From Nitrososphaerota archaeon (GTDB taxonomy: Archaea > Thermoproteota > Nitrososphaeria > Nitrososphaerales > Nitrosopumilaceae), in the NCBI GenBank assembly GCA_028867675.1, contig JAGWGA010000004.1, forward strand, positions 19,334 through 83,333: DNA of 64,000 nucleotides, written 5' to 3'. The notes under the pieces were generated by a model, which ran no database searches, was not told where the DNA came from, and worked only from the letters and a program-made list of their open reading frames with translations. Numbering within the stretch: the stretch's first letter is position 1; each line of letters opens with the position of its first letter. Below are positions 45,455-56,605 of this stretch, piece by piece. The translations under genes and the position numbers were made by a program.

Positions 45455-46683
45455 GGTTCCGAAAGCTCATCTTTTAGAGTCTTAAATTCATCTATAGTTA
45501 TTTCGCCTTTTGCCAATCTATTTTTGAGAATAGCCATAGCATAATCATCATCCGGTTCTTCTGATACTGTTTCAACAGGTGGCATCGTAGCTGTAGTCTT
45601 TACCTTGTCGGTAACGCCAGTAATTTTTCGTTTCTTTCTGAGGTAAAGTATGGTAGCAACAATACCAGCACCTACAAGAGAAATTACAGGGTAGATGATA
45701 TTTTTGATATCAAGATTTGGAATATTTGGAGTTTGCAGATTATTTTGTGGAGCACTGCTAGATTTCTGGGAAGAAGGATTACCAGATATGTCACCAAGAT
45801 CAACGTTTTCACTTAGATTGATATTTTGTTGAGTAACAGAAGGAGAGGATTGTGTTGTGGAGGGAGCAGCATTCTGTCCACTAGTCTGACCGTTAAGCAA
45901 TGCTTGTAATCTTTGTGCATCGGCAATTCTCTGTTTAATCAATTCATCAATTGATGGAGTAGTGCTAGAATTAGAGGGTGGAGAAGAGGATGTAATTGTG
46001 GGTAGATTGGAAACTGGAGCAGTCAAGGTAAATACCACTACAGATTTTGATGGAAGGCTTGCACCTCCAGCATTGATAGCAGATACTCTATAGGCATGTT
46101 CAGAATTTGGAATCAAGCCAATATCGCGATAGGATGTGGCTTGCGACTTGGTGAGCGGATAAAACCCACTTCCGTCATTTCTGTCAATTTGATAGCCCGT
46201 TATTGAAAAACCATTATTATTTTGAGGAGACAACCAATTAAGATCAACCTCAGTTGAAGAAGGAGCAGTGGCTGTCAAGTTGGTTGGGGGTGAAGGTGTA
46301 ACTGGAGAGCCATCGGGAGAGAAAACAAAAGATACTGTTTTTCCAGCGGCCTGATTTGTAACAAAGGCAGTTGCATTATACACTCCCTTGAGTGTAAGAA
46401 GATTCTTCATTGCAGTTGTACTAGTATCAAATACAGCCTGAAAAGAATTACTGCTATCAGCTAATGCCGATGTAAGTGTCACAAACTTGTTGTTTGGATC
46501 AAAAATTACTATAGTGACAGAATGAGAATCAGTACTTAGAACAGTGCCAGAAAAGGCGATACTGCTACCACCTTTGTAAAAGGTCGAATCAGTCTTAAAA
46601 GATACGACTTCAGCAAACGCTGGAATTAATGTAGATGTGATAATTATTGAAGCAAGCATAATAAAATACAAAATTCCTTTCAT
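45451..46683 (-). CDS. Secreted/membrane protein with fibronectin type III domain and C-terminal SHOCT-like motif
   Basis: PTNLTATAPSSTEVDLNWLSPQNNNGFSITGYQIDRN (Fn3); TM; AILKNRLAKGEITIDEFKTLKDEL (SHOCT). Confidence 0.83.
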   Translation of the reverse strand: MKGILYFIMLASIIITSTLIPAFAEVVSFKTDSTFYKGGSSIAFSGTVLSTDSHSVTIVIFDPNNKFVTLTSALADSSNSFQAVFDTSTTAMKNLLTLKGVYNATAFVTNQAAGKTVSFVFSPDGSPVTPSPPTNLTATAPSSTEVDLNWLSPQNNNGFSITGYQIDRNDGSGFYPLTKSQATSYRDIGLIPNSEHAYRVSAINAGGASLPSKSVVVFTLTAPVSNLPTITSSSPPSNSSTTPSIDELIKQRIADAQRLQALLNGQTSGQNAAPSTTQSSPSVTQQNINLSENVDLGDISGNPSSQKSSSAPQNNLQTPNIPNLDIKNIIYPVISLVGAGIVATILYLRKKRKITGVTDKVKTTATMPPVETVSEEPDDDYAMAILKNRLAKGEITIDEFKTLKDELSEP

Positions 46684-46771
46684 TGTAGATTTTCTATCTA
46701 CCCAATTATTAAAAACCCAGTAGAATTGATACTTTTGAACGTAAAGCTAAACGAAAAAACAGTAGATTAGA

Positions 46772-47110
46772 TCAACTAGTCTTGGATTTATTCAGATCAC
46801 AGAATTGTTTTTCATCTAAAAAATCGCATCGGTCTTGAAGATATTCTAGTTGAGTAAAATCAAGGCCAATTCCATCTTCCAGAGATTGTTTTAACTGATC
46901 CAAGTACTCGTCTTTTAATCCTGACTCTTCATCATCTAGTTGCAATCTTGATATCAGTGAAAGATGATAAAGTTGGGTTTCAGAATTGGATCCAAGATTC
47001 TCTTCAGGACTGACATGTTGTACAGATTCCATAAAATCCTCATAATCAGACATGCTCTCATCATACCAATTCTGAAATAAAAGCACTTTTCTCACATTTT
47101 TCGTGTACAA
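46772..47110 (-). CDS. Hypothetical acidic protein
   Basis: Intact ORF; start may be internal (47053). Confidence 0.5.
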   Translation of the reverse strand: MYTKNVRKVLLFQNWYDESMSDYEDFMESVQHVSPEENLGSNSETQLYHLSLISRLQLDDEESGLKDEYLDQLKQSLEDGIGLDFTQLEYLQDRCDFLDEKQFCDLNKSKTS

Positions 47111-47194
47111 TAGTTCAAGAAAAACAAGGTCAGATCTGGTTATATCTACTGTAAAGCTAAAATTACTCCAGTATCAACCCCTCTCTGTATTCTA

Positions 47195-48871
47195 ATGGAA
47201 ATATCAAGTAGAAACGTAGTTGAAGGAACCGCTAGGGCACCACATAGAGCCATGTACAAAGCAATGGGTCTAGATGACAATGATTTAGGAAAACCATTCA
47301 TTGGTGTATCACATAGTGGAAATGAAGCTACGCCCTGTAACATCCATCTTGGAAGATTGTCAATCCATGCAAAGGCAGGAGTTGAAAGTGCCGGGGGAAC
47401 ACCAAGAGAATTTTCCACAATTGCAGTAAGTGACGGAATTGCAATGGGGCATGAAGGTATGAAGTCATCTTTAGTTAGCAGAGAAATTATTGCAGATTCT
47501 ATTGAATTAATGGTAAGAGCTCATCAGTACGATGGACTGGTTGGCATTGCAGGCTGTGACAAGAGTTTGCCAGGTGCAATGATGGCAATGGCACGTCTTA
47601 ACTTGCCATCAGTTTTTGTTTACGGTGGAACAATAATGCCAGGTGTTTACGAGGGAAAACAAGTAACAGTTCAAGATGTGTATGAAGCAGTCGGAGCATA
47701 TGATGCAGGAAATCTAACATTAGAAGCACTCAAAAATTTAGAAAACGTTGCATGCCCAAACTCTGGTTCCTGTGGCGGAATGTATACAGCAAACACAATG
47801 GCATCAATTAGTGAAGCAATAGGAATTGCACTTCCAGGTAATGCGTCACCCCCAGCTGAAGATCCAAGAAGAGAGAAGATGGTCTTTGAAAGTGGAAAAG
47901 CTGTTATGAATTTACTTGAAAATGGAATAAGACCAAAAGACATTTTGACATTTGAAGCATTTGAGAATGCAATTACCGTAGCCAATGCAATAGGCGGCTC
48001 AACAAACGCGGTATTACATCTCCTCGCATTATCTCGTGAGGTAGGAGTAAAACTGACACTAGAAGACTTTGAGAGAATTAGAAGAAAGACCCCCCATCTT
48101 GCAGATATGAGACCGGGAGGAACATATGTAATGCTAGATCTTGACAAAATAGGCGGAATTCCATTACTAATGAAAAGCCTACAAAAGAAAAATCTCATCA
48201 ACGAAAATATCATGACGGTAACTGGTAAAACAGTAAAACAAAATCTTGATTCAATTAATTTATCATTTGATGCACACCAACAAGTTCTAAAATCAATTGA
48301 ATCTCCAATTCATGAAGTTGGTACTCTTACAATACTTAGAGGTACATTAGCTCCAGAAGGAGCAGTTGTAAAAGTTGCCGGAGTTCATACAAAAGAGTTC
48401 AGAGGTAAAGCCAAAGTGTATGACAGAGAAGAAGACGCTTTTGATGCAATATCAAAACGACAGATAAAGGAACACGATGTTGTCATAATAAGATATGAAG
48501 GCCCAAAGGGAGGGCCAGGTATGCGAGAGATGTTAGGTGTGACAGCCGCTCTTGTCGGACAAAACCTAGGTGAGAAAGTTGCATTGATAACAGATGGACG
48601 ATTCTCAGGTGCGACAAGAGGATTCATGATAGGACATGTAGCCCCAGAAGCTGCAGTTGGTGGCAATATTGCTTTAGTAAAAGAAGGAGATGAAATTGTA
48701 ATCAATCTTGAGAAAAATAGTATCGATATAATGGTGCCAGAAAACGAACTTGCACAAAGACGAAAAGAATGGAAACCAAGAAAACCAAATTATGAAACAG
48801 GTGCTCTTGCAAAATTTGCATCACTTGTAACTTCGGCAGCTGAAGGTGCAATTACAAGACCTATCTGGTAA
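47195..48871 (+). CDS. ilvD: Dihydroxy-acid dehydratase
   Basis: [20 protein letters not shown]...[17 protein letters not shown]...[21 protein letters not shown]. Confidence 0.98.
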   Translation: MEISSRNVVEGTARAPHRAMYKAMGLDDNDLGKPFIGVSHSGNEATPCNIHLGRLSIHAKAGVESAGGTPREFSTIAVSDGIAMGHEGMKSSLVSREIIADSIELMVRAHQYDGLVGIAGCDKSLPGAMMAMARLNLPSVFVYGGTIMPGVYEGKQVTVQDVYEAVGAYDAGNLTLEALKNLENVACPNSGSCGGMYTANTMASISEAIGIALPGNASPPAEDPRREKMVFESGKAVMNLLENGIRPKDILTFEAFENAITVANAIGGSTNAVLHLLALSREVGVKLTLEDFERIRRKTPHLADMRPGGTYVMLDLDKIGGIPLLMKSLQKKNLINENIMTVTGKTVKQNLDSINLSFDAHQQVLKSIESPIHEVGTLTILRGTLAPEGAVVKVAGVHTKEFRGKAKVYDREEDAFDAISKRQIKEHDVVIIRYEGPKGGPGMREMLGVTAALVGQNLGEKVALITDGRFSGATRGFMIGHVAPEAAVGGNIALVKEGDEIVINLEKNSIDIMVPENELAQRRKEWKPRKPNYETGALAKFASLVTSAAEGAITRPIW

Positions 48872-48893
48872 AATACAAAAACTTTCTAATCAC

Positions 48894-49109
48894 TTATTCT
48901 TGTGGAAGATGATATTGACAAAACAATCTCAGTTTCATATTGACTCTTTTTGCAGTAACTGATACTCCATCTTCAAGACTCTTTTGGCATATGGTACAAG
49001 AAGCTTCTTGAACAGTTGTCTTGACAAGTGTCTTTTTCTTTACAAAATACAGATCCTGGAACAATAACGACTTGCTTTTGTCAAAATTAGGAATCAGTAT
49101 CTGAGACAT
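48894..49109 (-). CDS. Small zinc-binding protein (CxxC...CxxH)
   Basis: ASCTICQKSLEDGVSVTAKRVNMKLRLFCQYH. Confidence 0.65.
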   Translation of the reverse strand: MSQILIPNFDKSKSLLFQDLYFVKKKTLVKTTVQEASCTICQKSLEDGVSVTAKRVNMKLRLFCQYHLPQE

Positions 49110-49219
49110 GTCTTACATACAGCCAGATCGCATATAAAGGTACCGTACCATACCGTAACAATACCTTGACAGATTTTGGCTTAATATTAAATATAGAGGC
49201 CATATGAACTGGTTCATGG

Positions 49220-50575
49220 GTGGCTACATTTGGGCATTCAAATCTTAAGATAATACCCCTAGACTATAGTGGCTCCCAATTTGATCTGTATAACAAAATA
49301 TCACGAGAGTTCAATCATTCATTTTTCTTCGAGTCCCTTACAGGTCCAGAAGAATTAACAGAAACATCCCTAATGGGTTTTGATCCTGAGACAATTATCA
49401 AAGGATATTCTGACAAGGTCATACTTCATCACAAAACTGGTGGTTCAAGGACAATTCAAACAAATGATCCGTTAGATGAAATCAAGAAACTAGTCTATCA
49501 GATGCCTGATCAAAAATATCGGTATGTGGGTGGAGCAGTAGGCGTCATCAATTATGATGCAATCAGATTATGGGAGAACATTCCAGATTCCCACAAAGAA
49601 GGAGATGAACCTTTGATGGAATTTGGAATATACACAGATGGGATTCTTTATGACAACAAAGAAAAAAAATCATTTTACTTTTACTATGATAAAAATAGAA
49701 TAGATGAAATATCATTTTCAAATGTAGAATGTGGCAAGTTTTCCGTTTCAGAAATTTCAGAAAATCTAGACAAAAATATGTTTGAAGAAATGGTAAAACA
49801 TGCAAAAAAATACATTCATGATGGAGATATTTTCCAAGTTGTATTATCTAGAAAATTCAATTTTTATGCAGATGGAGATTATCTTAAAGTGTACAAAGTT
49901 CTACGACAGATAAACCCATCACCATATCTTTATCATATGAAATTAGGTGAGCGAACAATAATTGGCTCTAGCCCTGAAATGCTATTGCGTATTACAGGAA
50001 ACCAGGTAGAGACATTTCCAATTGCAGGAACAAGGCCAATCACAAAAGATGAGAAGAAAAATGAAGATCTAAAAGAAGAGATGCTCCATGATGAGAAAGA
50101 ACTTGCAGAACATACAATGCTAGTAGACCTAGGAAGAAACGACATAGGTCGAGTATGCAAATACGGTTCAGTACATGTCAAAGAATTGATGGCAGTCAAA
50201 AAATTCAGCCATGTACAACATATGGTAACGCATGTAGTTGGAACGCTGGATAAAAAATTCGACATGTATGATGCGATAAAAGCTGTTTTCCCTGCGGGAA
50301 CAGTCTCTGGCGCACCAAAGATTCGAGCAATGGAGATAATTGACGAATTGGAGCCAGATGCAAGAGGATCATATGCTGGCGCTGTGGGATATTTTTCATT
50401 TAACGGATGCTGTGATTTTGCAATAGCAATTAGGAGCATTTTCATGAATGGTACAAAGGGATTCATCCAAACAGGGGCAGGAATAGTTACAGATTCAATT
50501 GCTCAAAATGAATGGATGGAAACAGAACACAAGGCAAATGCAATGATAGCAGCGTTAAAGGAGGCATCAAAATGA
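49220..50575 (+). CDS. trpE: Anthranilate synthase component I
   Basis: YLYHMKLGERTIIGSSPEMLLRITGNQVETFPIAGTRPI...LVDLGRNDIGRV...GTVSGAPKIRAMEIIDELE. Confidence 0.98.
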   Translation: MATFGHSNLKIIPLDYSGSQFDLYNKISREFNHSFFFESLTGPEELTETSLMGFDPETIIKGYSDKVILHHKTGGSRTIQTNDPLDEIKKLVYQMPDQKYRYVGGAVGVINYDAIRLWENIPDSHKEGDEPLMEFGIYTDGILYDNKEKKSFYFYYDKNRIDEISFSNVECGKFSVSEISENLDKNMFEEMVKHAKKYIHDGDIFQVVLSRKFNFYADGDYLKVYKVLRQINPSPYLYHMKLGERTIIGSSPEMLLRITGNQVETFPIAGTRPITKDEKKNEDLKEEMLHDEKELAEHTMLVDLGRNDIGRVCKYGSVHVKELMAVKKFSHVQHMVTHVVGTLDKKFDMYDAIKAVFPAGTVSGAPKIRAMEIIDELEPDARGSYAGAVGYFSFNGCCDFAIAIRSIFMNGTKGFIQTGAGIVTDSIAQNEWMETEHKANAMIAALKEASK

Positions 50576-51159
50576 AATTTTTGATAATTGACAATTACGA
50601 TTCATTTGTGTACAACATTGCACAATTACTCGGAGAACTAAATGTAGAATCAGATGTAATCAGAAATGACAAGATAACAATTGAAGATATCAAAAAAGGA
50701 AACTATGACGCAATAATTATTTCACCAGGTCCTGGAACTCCAGAAGATGAGAAATATTTTGGAATATGTACCAAAGTCATAAAAGAATTAGGACCTACAA
50801 AGCCAATACTTGGAGTATGTCTTGGTCATCAGGGAATAATACATGCATTTGGAGGTAAAGTTGTCAATGCCGGAAATGTAAGACATGGAAAGACAAGTCC
50901 TGTTGAATATACTCAATCACCACTCTTTGAGGGAGTACAAAATCCATTTAGGGCAACACGGTATCATTCTCTAGTTGGAGACAAGACAATAATTCCAGAC
51001 GACCTCAAAGTTACTGCCGTTGCTCAAGATGATAATGAAATAATGGCAATTAGTCACAAAAAATACCTAATTGAAGGAGTCCAGTTCCATCCAGAATCAA
51101 TTATGACTACAGAAGGTAAGAAAATTCTCAGTAATTTTATCAAGCAGGTGCAAAAATGA
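50572..51159 (+). CDS. trpG: Anthranilate synthase component II (glutamine amidotransferase)
   Basis: IDNYDSFVYNIAQLL...ISPGPGTPED...GVCLGHQGI; ATGA overlap with trpE sets the start. Confidence 0.98.
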   Translation: MKFLIIDNYDSFVYNIAQLLGELNVESDVIRNDKITIEDIKKGNYDAIIISPGPGTPEDEKYFGICTKVIKELGPTKPILGVCLGHQGIIHAFGGKVVNAGNVRHGKTSPVEYTQSPLFEGVQNPFRATRYHSLVGDKTIIPDDLKVTAVAQDDNEIMAISHKKYLIEGVQFHPESIMTTEGKKILSNFIKQVQK

Positions 51160-52202
51160 TTTCAGAATACATTACCAAGATATCATCTAAAAAGAATCTC
51201 ACTTATGAAGAAATGTCTCAAATCATGGATGAGATTCTAACTGGAAAAAGTTCAGTTGATGAGACAACAAGTTTTTTAAAATCATTAACTGAAAAGGGCG
51301 AGACTGATCAAGAACTCTTGGCAATGTTAGATAAAATGCAAGAAAATTCAGTACACATACACCCAAAGATAGAACAAAACATAATTGATGTTTGTGGAAC
51401 TGGCGGAGACAGGATGAACACATTCAACATTTCAACTACCGCGTCATTTGTCATTGCTGCATCAGGTGTAGTGGTAGCAAAACATGGAAACAGATCTTCG
51501 TCGGGAATTAGCGGAAGCGCGGAAATTTTTGAACATTTCGGATATGATTTGAACATGGAACCAAACAAAGTCCAAGAAATAATTGAAAAGTTTGGAATCT
51601 GTTTTATGTTTGCGCCAAAATTTCATCCAGCAATGAAAAATGTTGCAGAAGCAAGAAAATTCATAGGTAAAAGAACTGCATTCAATCTTTTAGGACCTTT
51701 AACTAATCCTGCAGAGGTAAAACATCAGCTAGTTGGAGTGTTTTCAAAAGAATATCTTAGTCGTGTAATATCCTTACTAGAATCAAGAGGGTCTGAAACT
51801 GTGATGACGGTTATTTCCGAAGACGGTCTTGATGAACTGTCCACAACTTGCAAAAATTACATTTACCAACTAAACAAAGGTGAAGTAACAAGTTCCACAT
51901 TAGATCCTACGGAACTTGGTTTGAACAAAGCCAAACTCTCCGACCTTCAAATCTCATCAAAAGATGAGGCAATCAACGCATTTGTCACAGTTCTAAATGG
52001 AACTGCCAAGAAACCAATGCTAGAGATTACAGCCCTTAATGCAGCTGCAGGGTTGATTGTTGGAGGATTTACTGAAAAATTCGATGAGGCATTGAGTATC
52101 TCACTTCAATCCATCAAAAATGGCAAGGCATATGATCTCTTTAGAGATTTTATCAAACATTGTGGAGATATAACAAAATTGGAGGCATTTGAGAAAAAAT
52201 GA
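51156..52202 (+). CDS. trpD: Anthranilate phosphoribosyltransferase
   Basis: VCGTGGDRMNTFNISTTASFVIAASGVVVAKHGNRSSS. Confidence 0.98.
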   Translation: MISEYITKISSKKNLTYEEMSQIMDEILTGKSSVDETTSFLKSLTEKGETDQELLAMLDKMQENSVHIHPKIEQNIIDVCGTGGDRMNTFNISTTASFVIAASGVVVAKHGNRSSSGISGSAEIFEHFGYDLNMEPNKVQEIIEKFGICFMFAPKFHPAMKNVAEARKFIGKRTAFNLLGPLTNPAEVKHQLVGVFSKEYLSRVISLLESRGSETVMTVISEDGLDELSTTCKNYIYQLNKGEVTSSTLDPTELGLNKAKLSDLQISSKDEAINAFVTVLNGTAKKPMLEITALNAAAGLIVGGFTEKFDEALSISLQSIKNGKAYDLFRDFIKHCGDITKLEAFEKK

Positions 52203-52972
52203 AAGACATGTTAGAGAAACTTGCAGAAAACTCTCAAAAGGCAATAGAAGACGGAGTTTATGAAATAAATTACAATAATACAAAATCAGAAAAAAATCTA
52301 ATTGAACAAATCAGAAGTAACAAACATGCATCATTGATAACAGAAGTAAAATTTTCATCTCCCTCACTTGGAAACATAAGAAAAATATCGGATCCCGTAT
52401 CAATTGCAAAACAAATGGTTGATGGAGGTGCAGTTGGACTATCTGTTCTAACACAGCCATATTTGTTCAATGGATCACCAGATTATTTTACCAAAATTCG
52501 TAAAGAGGTTCAAGTTCCTCTTTTAATGAAAGACATTGTAGTTGATAAAGTTCAGATAGATGCTGCTGAAAAATTGGGAGCTGACGTTGTTCTTTTGATA
52601 CAGGCTATCTTTGATAAAAATTTTGCAACAGACATTGATGAATTTGTTTCATATGCACACAAAAAGAAACTTTTAGTTTTATTAGAATCTCATACAAAAA
52701 AGGAATTTTCAGATTCTGTAAAAACCCAAGCAGATATTCTTGGAATAAATAATAGAAATCTAGACACATTGGAAATTAGTCTTGAAACTACTCAAACCAT
52801 TTTAAAAGACAAAGATGAAAAAAGAATTGTCATATCAGAAAGCGGAGTAGAGTCTGCGAAAGACATTCAATTTCTTCGCAAATGCGGTGCTGATGCTTTT
52901 TTGGTAGGAAGTAGCATTATGAAGAGTAAAGATATCAAGGGATTAGTATCAGAGTTGGTATTAGCAATATGA
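52199..52972 (+). CDS. trpC: Indole-3-glycerol phosphate synthase
   Basis: [15 protein letters not shown]...[29 protein letters not shown]...[14 protein letters not shown]. Confidence 0.97.
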   Translation: MKDMLEKLAENSQKAIEDGVYEINYNNTKSEKNLIEQIRSNKHASLITEVKFSSPSLGNIRKISDPVSIAKQMVDGGAVGLSVLTQPYLFNGSPDYFTKIRKEVQVPLLMKDIVVDKVQIDAAEKLGADVVLLIQAIFDKNFATDIDEFVSYAHKKKLLVLLESHTKKEFSDSVKTQADILGINNRNLDTLEISLETTQTILKDKDEKRIVISESGVESAKDIQFLRKCGADAFLVGSSIMKSKDIKGLVSELVLAI

Positions 52973-54171
52973 AATTAAAATATCCAAAGAATGGCAAATT
53001 TGGTGAGTTCGGAGGCAGGTATATTCCAGAAACACTAGTTCCAGCAGTTGAAGAACTAGAACAAGCCTACCTAAAGTACAAAGATGATGCAGATTTTAAG
53101 AAAGAATTACACTATTACCTTACTCAATATGCTGGAAGGCCTACTCCACTATATTTTGCAGAGAACCTAACAAAGATTGCAGGAGGTGCAAAGATCTATC
53201 TCAAAAGAGAGGATTTGCTCCATGGCGGTGCACACAAGATCAACAATACACTAGGTCAGGGCTTGCTTGCAAAGAGAATGAAAAAGAAAAGGATCATCGC
53301 AGAAACAGGTGCAGGACAACATGGTGTTGCAACTGCCATGGCATGCTCAGCTCTTGGATTAGATGGAGAAGTATACATGGGTTACAAAGATACTCAAAGA
53401 CAAAAGCTAAATGTGTTTAGAATGAATTTACTTGGATCAAAAGTACATCCTGTTAAAGAAGGAACTCAGACTCTCAAAGATGCAATCAATGAAGCTATAC
53501 GAGATTGGATAACAAATGTAAAAACAACGTATTATCTTTTAGGTTCAGCAGTAGGTCCACATCCATATCCTGTAATGGTAAGAGATTTCCAGTCAGTTAT
53601 TGGAAATGAAATTCTTACACAGATGAAAAAATTAGAAAAAAAATCTCCAGATTCTGTTATAGCATGTGTAGGTGGAGGTTCTAATGCAATTGGAACATTC
53701 TACCCACTAATTGATGAGAATACCAAGATGTTTGGAATCGAAGCTGGTGGAGAAGGAGTAAAGAGTGGTCATCATTCGGCAACACTTGTTGGAGGTTCCA
53801 AAGGAATTCTCCATGGGATGTTAACATATTTGCTACAGGATAAGGAGGGGCAAATTAGTGAAACGCATAGCATATCTGCAGGATTAGATTATCCAGGAGT
53901 TGGACCAGAACACTCGTATCTCAAAGATGCAAAGAGAGTAAAGTATGATGCAGTAAATGACAAGGAAGCAGTAGAAGCATTTCTTTTGCTTTCAAAACAT
54001 GAAGGAATCATACCCGCTCTAGAATCTTCACATGCAATTGCATATGCGGTAAAGATGGCAAAGAACATGCCAAAGAGTGAGAGTATTGTTGTAACATTAT
54101 CAGGAAGAGGAGACAAGGACGTTGAAGAAGTTGGGAGATATTTGAATAAAAATGTCAAGAATAAAAAATAA
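52969..54171 (+). CDS. trpB: Tryptophan synthase beta chain
   Basis: [21 protein letters not shown]...[22 protein letters not shown]...[13 protein letters not shown]. Confidence 0.98.
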   Translation: MKLKYPKNGKFGEFGGRYIPETLVPAVEELEQAYLKYKDDADFKKELHYYLTQYAGRPTPLYFAENLTKIAGGAKIYLKREDLLHGGAHKINNTLGQGLLAKRMKKKRIIAETGAGQHGVATAMACSALGLDGEVYMGYKDTQRQKLNVFRMNLLGSKVHPVKEGTQTLKDAINEAIRDWITNVKTTYYLLGSAVGPHPYPVMVRDFQSVIGNEILTQMKKLEKKSPDSVIACVGGGSNAIGTFYPLIDENTKMFGIEAGGEGVKSGHHSATLVGGSKGILHGMLTYLLQDKEGQISETHSISAGLDYPGVGPEHSYLKDAKRVKYDAVNDKEAVEAFLLLSKHEGIIPALESSHAIAYAVKMAKNMPKSESIVVTLSGRGDKDVEEVGRYLNKNVKNKK

Positions 54172-54958
54172 GTTTCAAGACCTTAGGTCAAAGAACCAAA
54201 AGGCTCTGATAGCATATGTCATGGCAGGATTTCCAAGTGAGAAAGGCACCATATCAGCAGTTAGAGGATTAACAAAAGGAGGCGCAGACATCATTGAGCT
54301 TGGAATGCCTTTTTCAGATCCATTAGCAGATGGACCTGTAATTCAAAATGCAGGTTTTCAAGCATTACAAAAAGGAATGAATTTTGAAAAGTTTCTTGCT
54401 ATTGTTAAAAAAATTCGCAAGGAAACCGATATCCCGCTAGTTTTGATGACCTATACAAATCTCCTGTACAGACATGGTTACGAGAAATTCATTTCAATTG
54501 TAAAAAGTGTAGGAATTGACGGATTGATATTACCAGATATGCCAATAGATGAATCAGGGGATTTTCTAAAAGCTGCAAGAAAGTACAAAATGGATACAAT
54601 ATTTTTAATCTCTCCAAATACATCGTCTGAGAGAATTAAGAAAATTGCCAGCACATCATCTGGTTTTCTATATCTAGTATCCGTATTTGGAACCACCGGT
54701 GGTCAACAACAATTTCAAAATTACACTACACATGCAATTAAAAATGCCAAAAAGATACTTGTAGGAAAGATTCCTCTCGGGGTAGGGTTTGGAGTAAGTA
54801 ATCCAGATCAGGCAAAATTCATCATCAAATCAGGTGCAGATGCAATAATTGTGGGAAGCGCATTTCTACGATTGATGGAAAATACAACAGTAGAAAAGAT
54901 CGAAGGAAAAATTGAACATTTTACAAAGAGTCTAAAGAAAGCTACAATCTCAGAATAA
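54152..54958 (+). CDS. trpA: Tryptophan synthase alpha chain
   Basis: [50 protein letters not shown]. Confidence 0.98.
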   Translation: MSRIKNKFQDLRSKNQKALIAYVMAGFPSEKGTISAVRGLTKGGADIIELGMPFSDPLADGPVIQNAGFQALQKGMNFEKFLAIVKKIRKETDIPLVLMTYTNLLYRHGYEKFISIVKSVGIDGLILPDMPIDESGDFLKAARKYKMDTIFLISPNTSSERIKKIASTSSGFLYLVSVFGTTGGQQQFQNYTTHAIKNAKKILVGKIPLGVGFGVSNPDQAKFIIKSGADAIIVGSAFLRLMENTTVEKIEGKIEHFTKSLKKATISE

Positions 54959-54983
54959 GAAATAAAAAGACCTCTAATCCATC

Positions 54984-56600
54984 ATGGATATGCAGACTGA
55001 ATCTACAAAATACATTTTTGTGACAGGAGGTGTCATGTCTGGCCTTGGAAAAGGTGTAGTTTCATCATCCATTGCAAAATTACTTCAGCTTTCAAATCAA
55101 AAAGTTTCTTGTGTAAAATTCGATCCATATCTGAACTATGACGCAGGAACAATGAACCCTATTGCCCATGGAGAGGTCTTTGTCACAGAAGACGGTGGGG
55201 AATGTGATATGGATATTGGAAACTATGAGAGATTTCTCAACCAGAACATATCAAGAACTCATAATATCACAACTGCACAGATTTATTCTAGTGTAATAGA
55301 GGCAGAAAGACGCGGAGAATATCTGGGCGCATGTGTACAAATAATCCCGCATGTCACAGATGCAATCAAAGACAGACTAAGAAAGATAGTAAAAAGCGAA
55401 AATCTGGATATACTAGTAGTAGAATGTGGTGGAACTGTTGGAGATATTGAAAGTCTTCCATTTCTTGAAGCCCTAAGACAGATGAGATTAGAAGAAGGAC
55501 CAGAAAATGTAATATTTGTTCATGTCACACTTGCCCCTTCCCTGGATGTGGTAGGAGAGCAGAAAACAAAGCCTACTCAACATAGCGTCCAAGAACTTCG
55601 AAGAATTGGTATCCAACCAGATTTGCTTGCAGTAAGATGTACAAGACCGCTTGAGATTGCAGCAAGAAAAAAGATTTCATTATTTTCAAACGTTACAGAG
55701 CACGATGTATTTTCATGCCATGATGCAGAATCAATTCTCCTAGTACCTCAGATGCTATATGATCAAGGAATAATTGATGTAATATTCAAAAAGTTTGGTA
55801 AAGTTGGATTGGTAAATACTTCTGCAAATTGGGACAAGTGGAATTCAATCGTAAATTCATTTCAAAGTACAAAAGAATCAGTTAGAATTGCAATGGTTGG
55901 AAAATATGTAAAACTTGCTGATAGTTATGTAAGTGTAAATCATGCACTAAAACACGCAGGTGCAAAGATTGGTAAAAATGTAATTATCGATTGGATTGAT
56001 TCTGAAGAATTAAACGGAGATGTAAATAAACTCGCATCATATAATGGCATAATTGTTCCAGGAGGTTTTGGTGATAGAGGTTCTGAAGGAATTATCAGTA
56101 CCGCAAACTATGCAAGAGAAAAAAATATTCCATATCTTGGAATATGTTTTGGTTTCCAGTTAGCTGCAGTTGCATTTGGAAGAAATGTGTGCGGATTGAC
56201 AAATGGAAATTCTACAGAGATATCACCAAATACAGAAAATCCAATAATTGATCTTTTACCAGAACAAAAATCTATTGAGAATAAAGGTGGTTCATTGCGT
56301 TTAGGTGCACATGATATTACAGTAGAGGAGAATACACTAGCATTCAAACTTTACAAATCTAACAAAATACAGAAACGACACAGACATAGATTTGAGTTTA
56401 ATCAAAAATATCTAGAAATGTTTTCTTCAAAAGGTATGAGATTTTCAGGATACAGTGATAACAAAAAACGTATGGAGATATTAGAAATTCCAACTCACAA
56501 ATTCTATCTGGGAGTTCAGTACCATCCAGAGTTTAGTAGCAGGCCTGGTCATCCTGAAGAATCGTTTGAGGCATTCATAAGGGCATCAGCCAACGCATAA
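54984..56600 (+). CDS. pyrG: CTP synthase
   Basis: [25 protein letters not shown]...[40 protein letters not shown]. Confidence 0.98.
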   Translation: MDMQTESTKYIFVTGGVMSGLGKGVVSSSIAKLLQLSNQKVSCVKFDPYLNYDAGTMNPIAHGEVFVTEDGGECDMDIGNYERFLNQNISRTHNITTAQIYSSVIEAERRGEYLGACVQIIPHVTDAIKDRLRKIVKSENLDILVVECGGTVGDIESLPFLEALRQMRLEEGPENVIFVHVTLAPSLDVVGEQKTKPTQHSVQELRRIGIQPDLLAVRCTRPLEIAARKKISLFSNVTEHDVFSCHDAESILLVPQMLYDQGIIDVIFKKFGKVGLVNTSANWDKWNSIVNSFQSTKESVRIAMVGKYVKLADSYVSVNHALKHAGAKIGKNVIIDWIDSEELNGDVNKLASYNGIIVPGGFGDRGSEGIISTANYAREKNIPYLGICFGFQLAAVAFGRNVCGLTNGNSTEISPNTENPIIDLLPEQKSIENKGGSLRLGAHDITVEENTLAFKLYKSNKIQKRHRHRFEFNQKYLEMFSSKGMRFSGYSDNKKRMEILEIPTHKFYLGVQYHPEFSSRPGHPEESFEAFIRASANA

Positions 56601-56605
56601 ACGAA

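Noticed and set aside
47671-48213. Minus-strand ORF of 180 aa
   Set aside because: Antisense to ilvD; composition typical of a shadow ORF.
49933-50466. Minus-strand ORF of 177 aa
   Set aside because: Antisense to trpE catalytic motifs.
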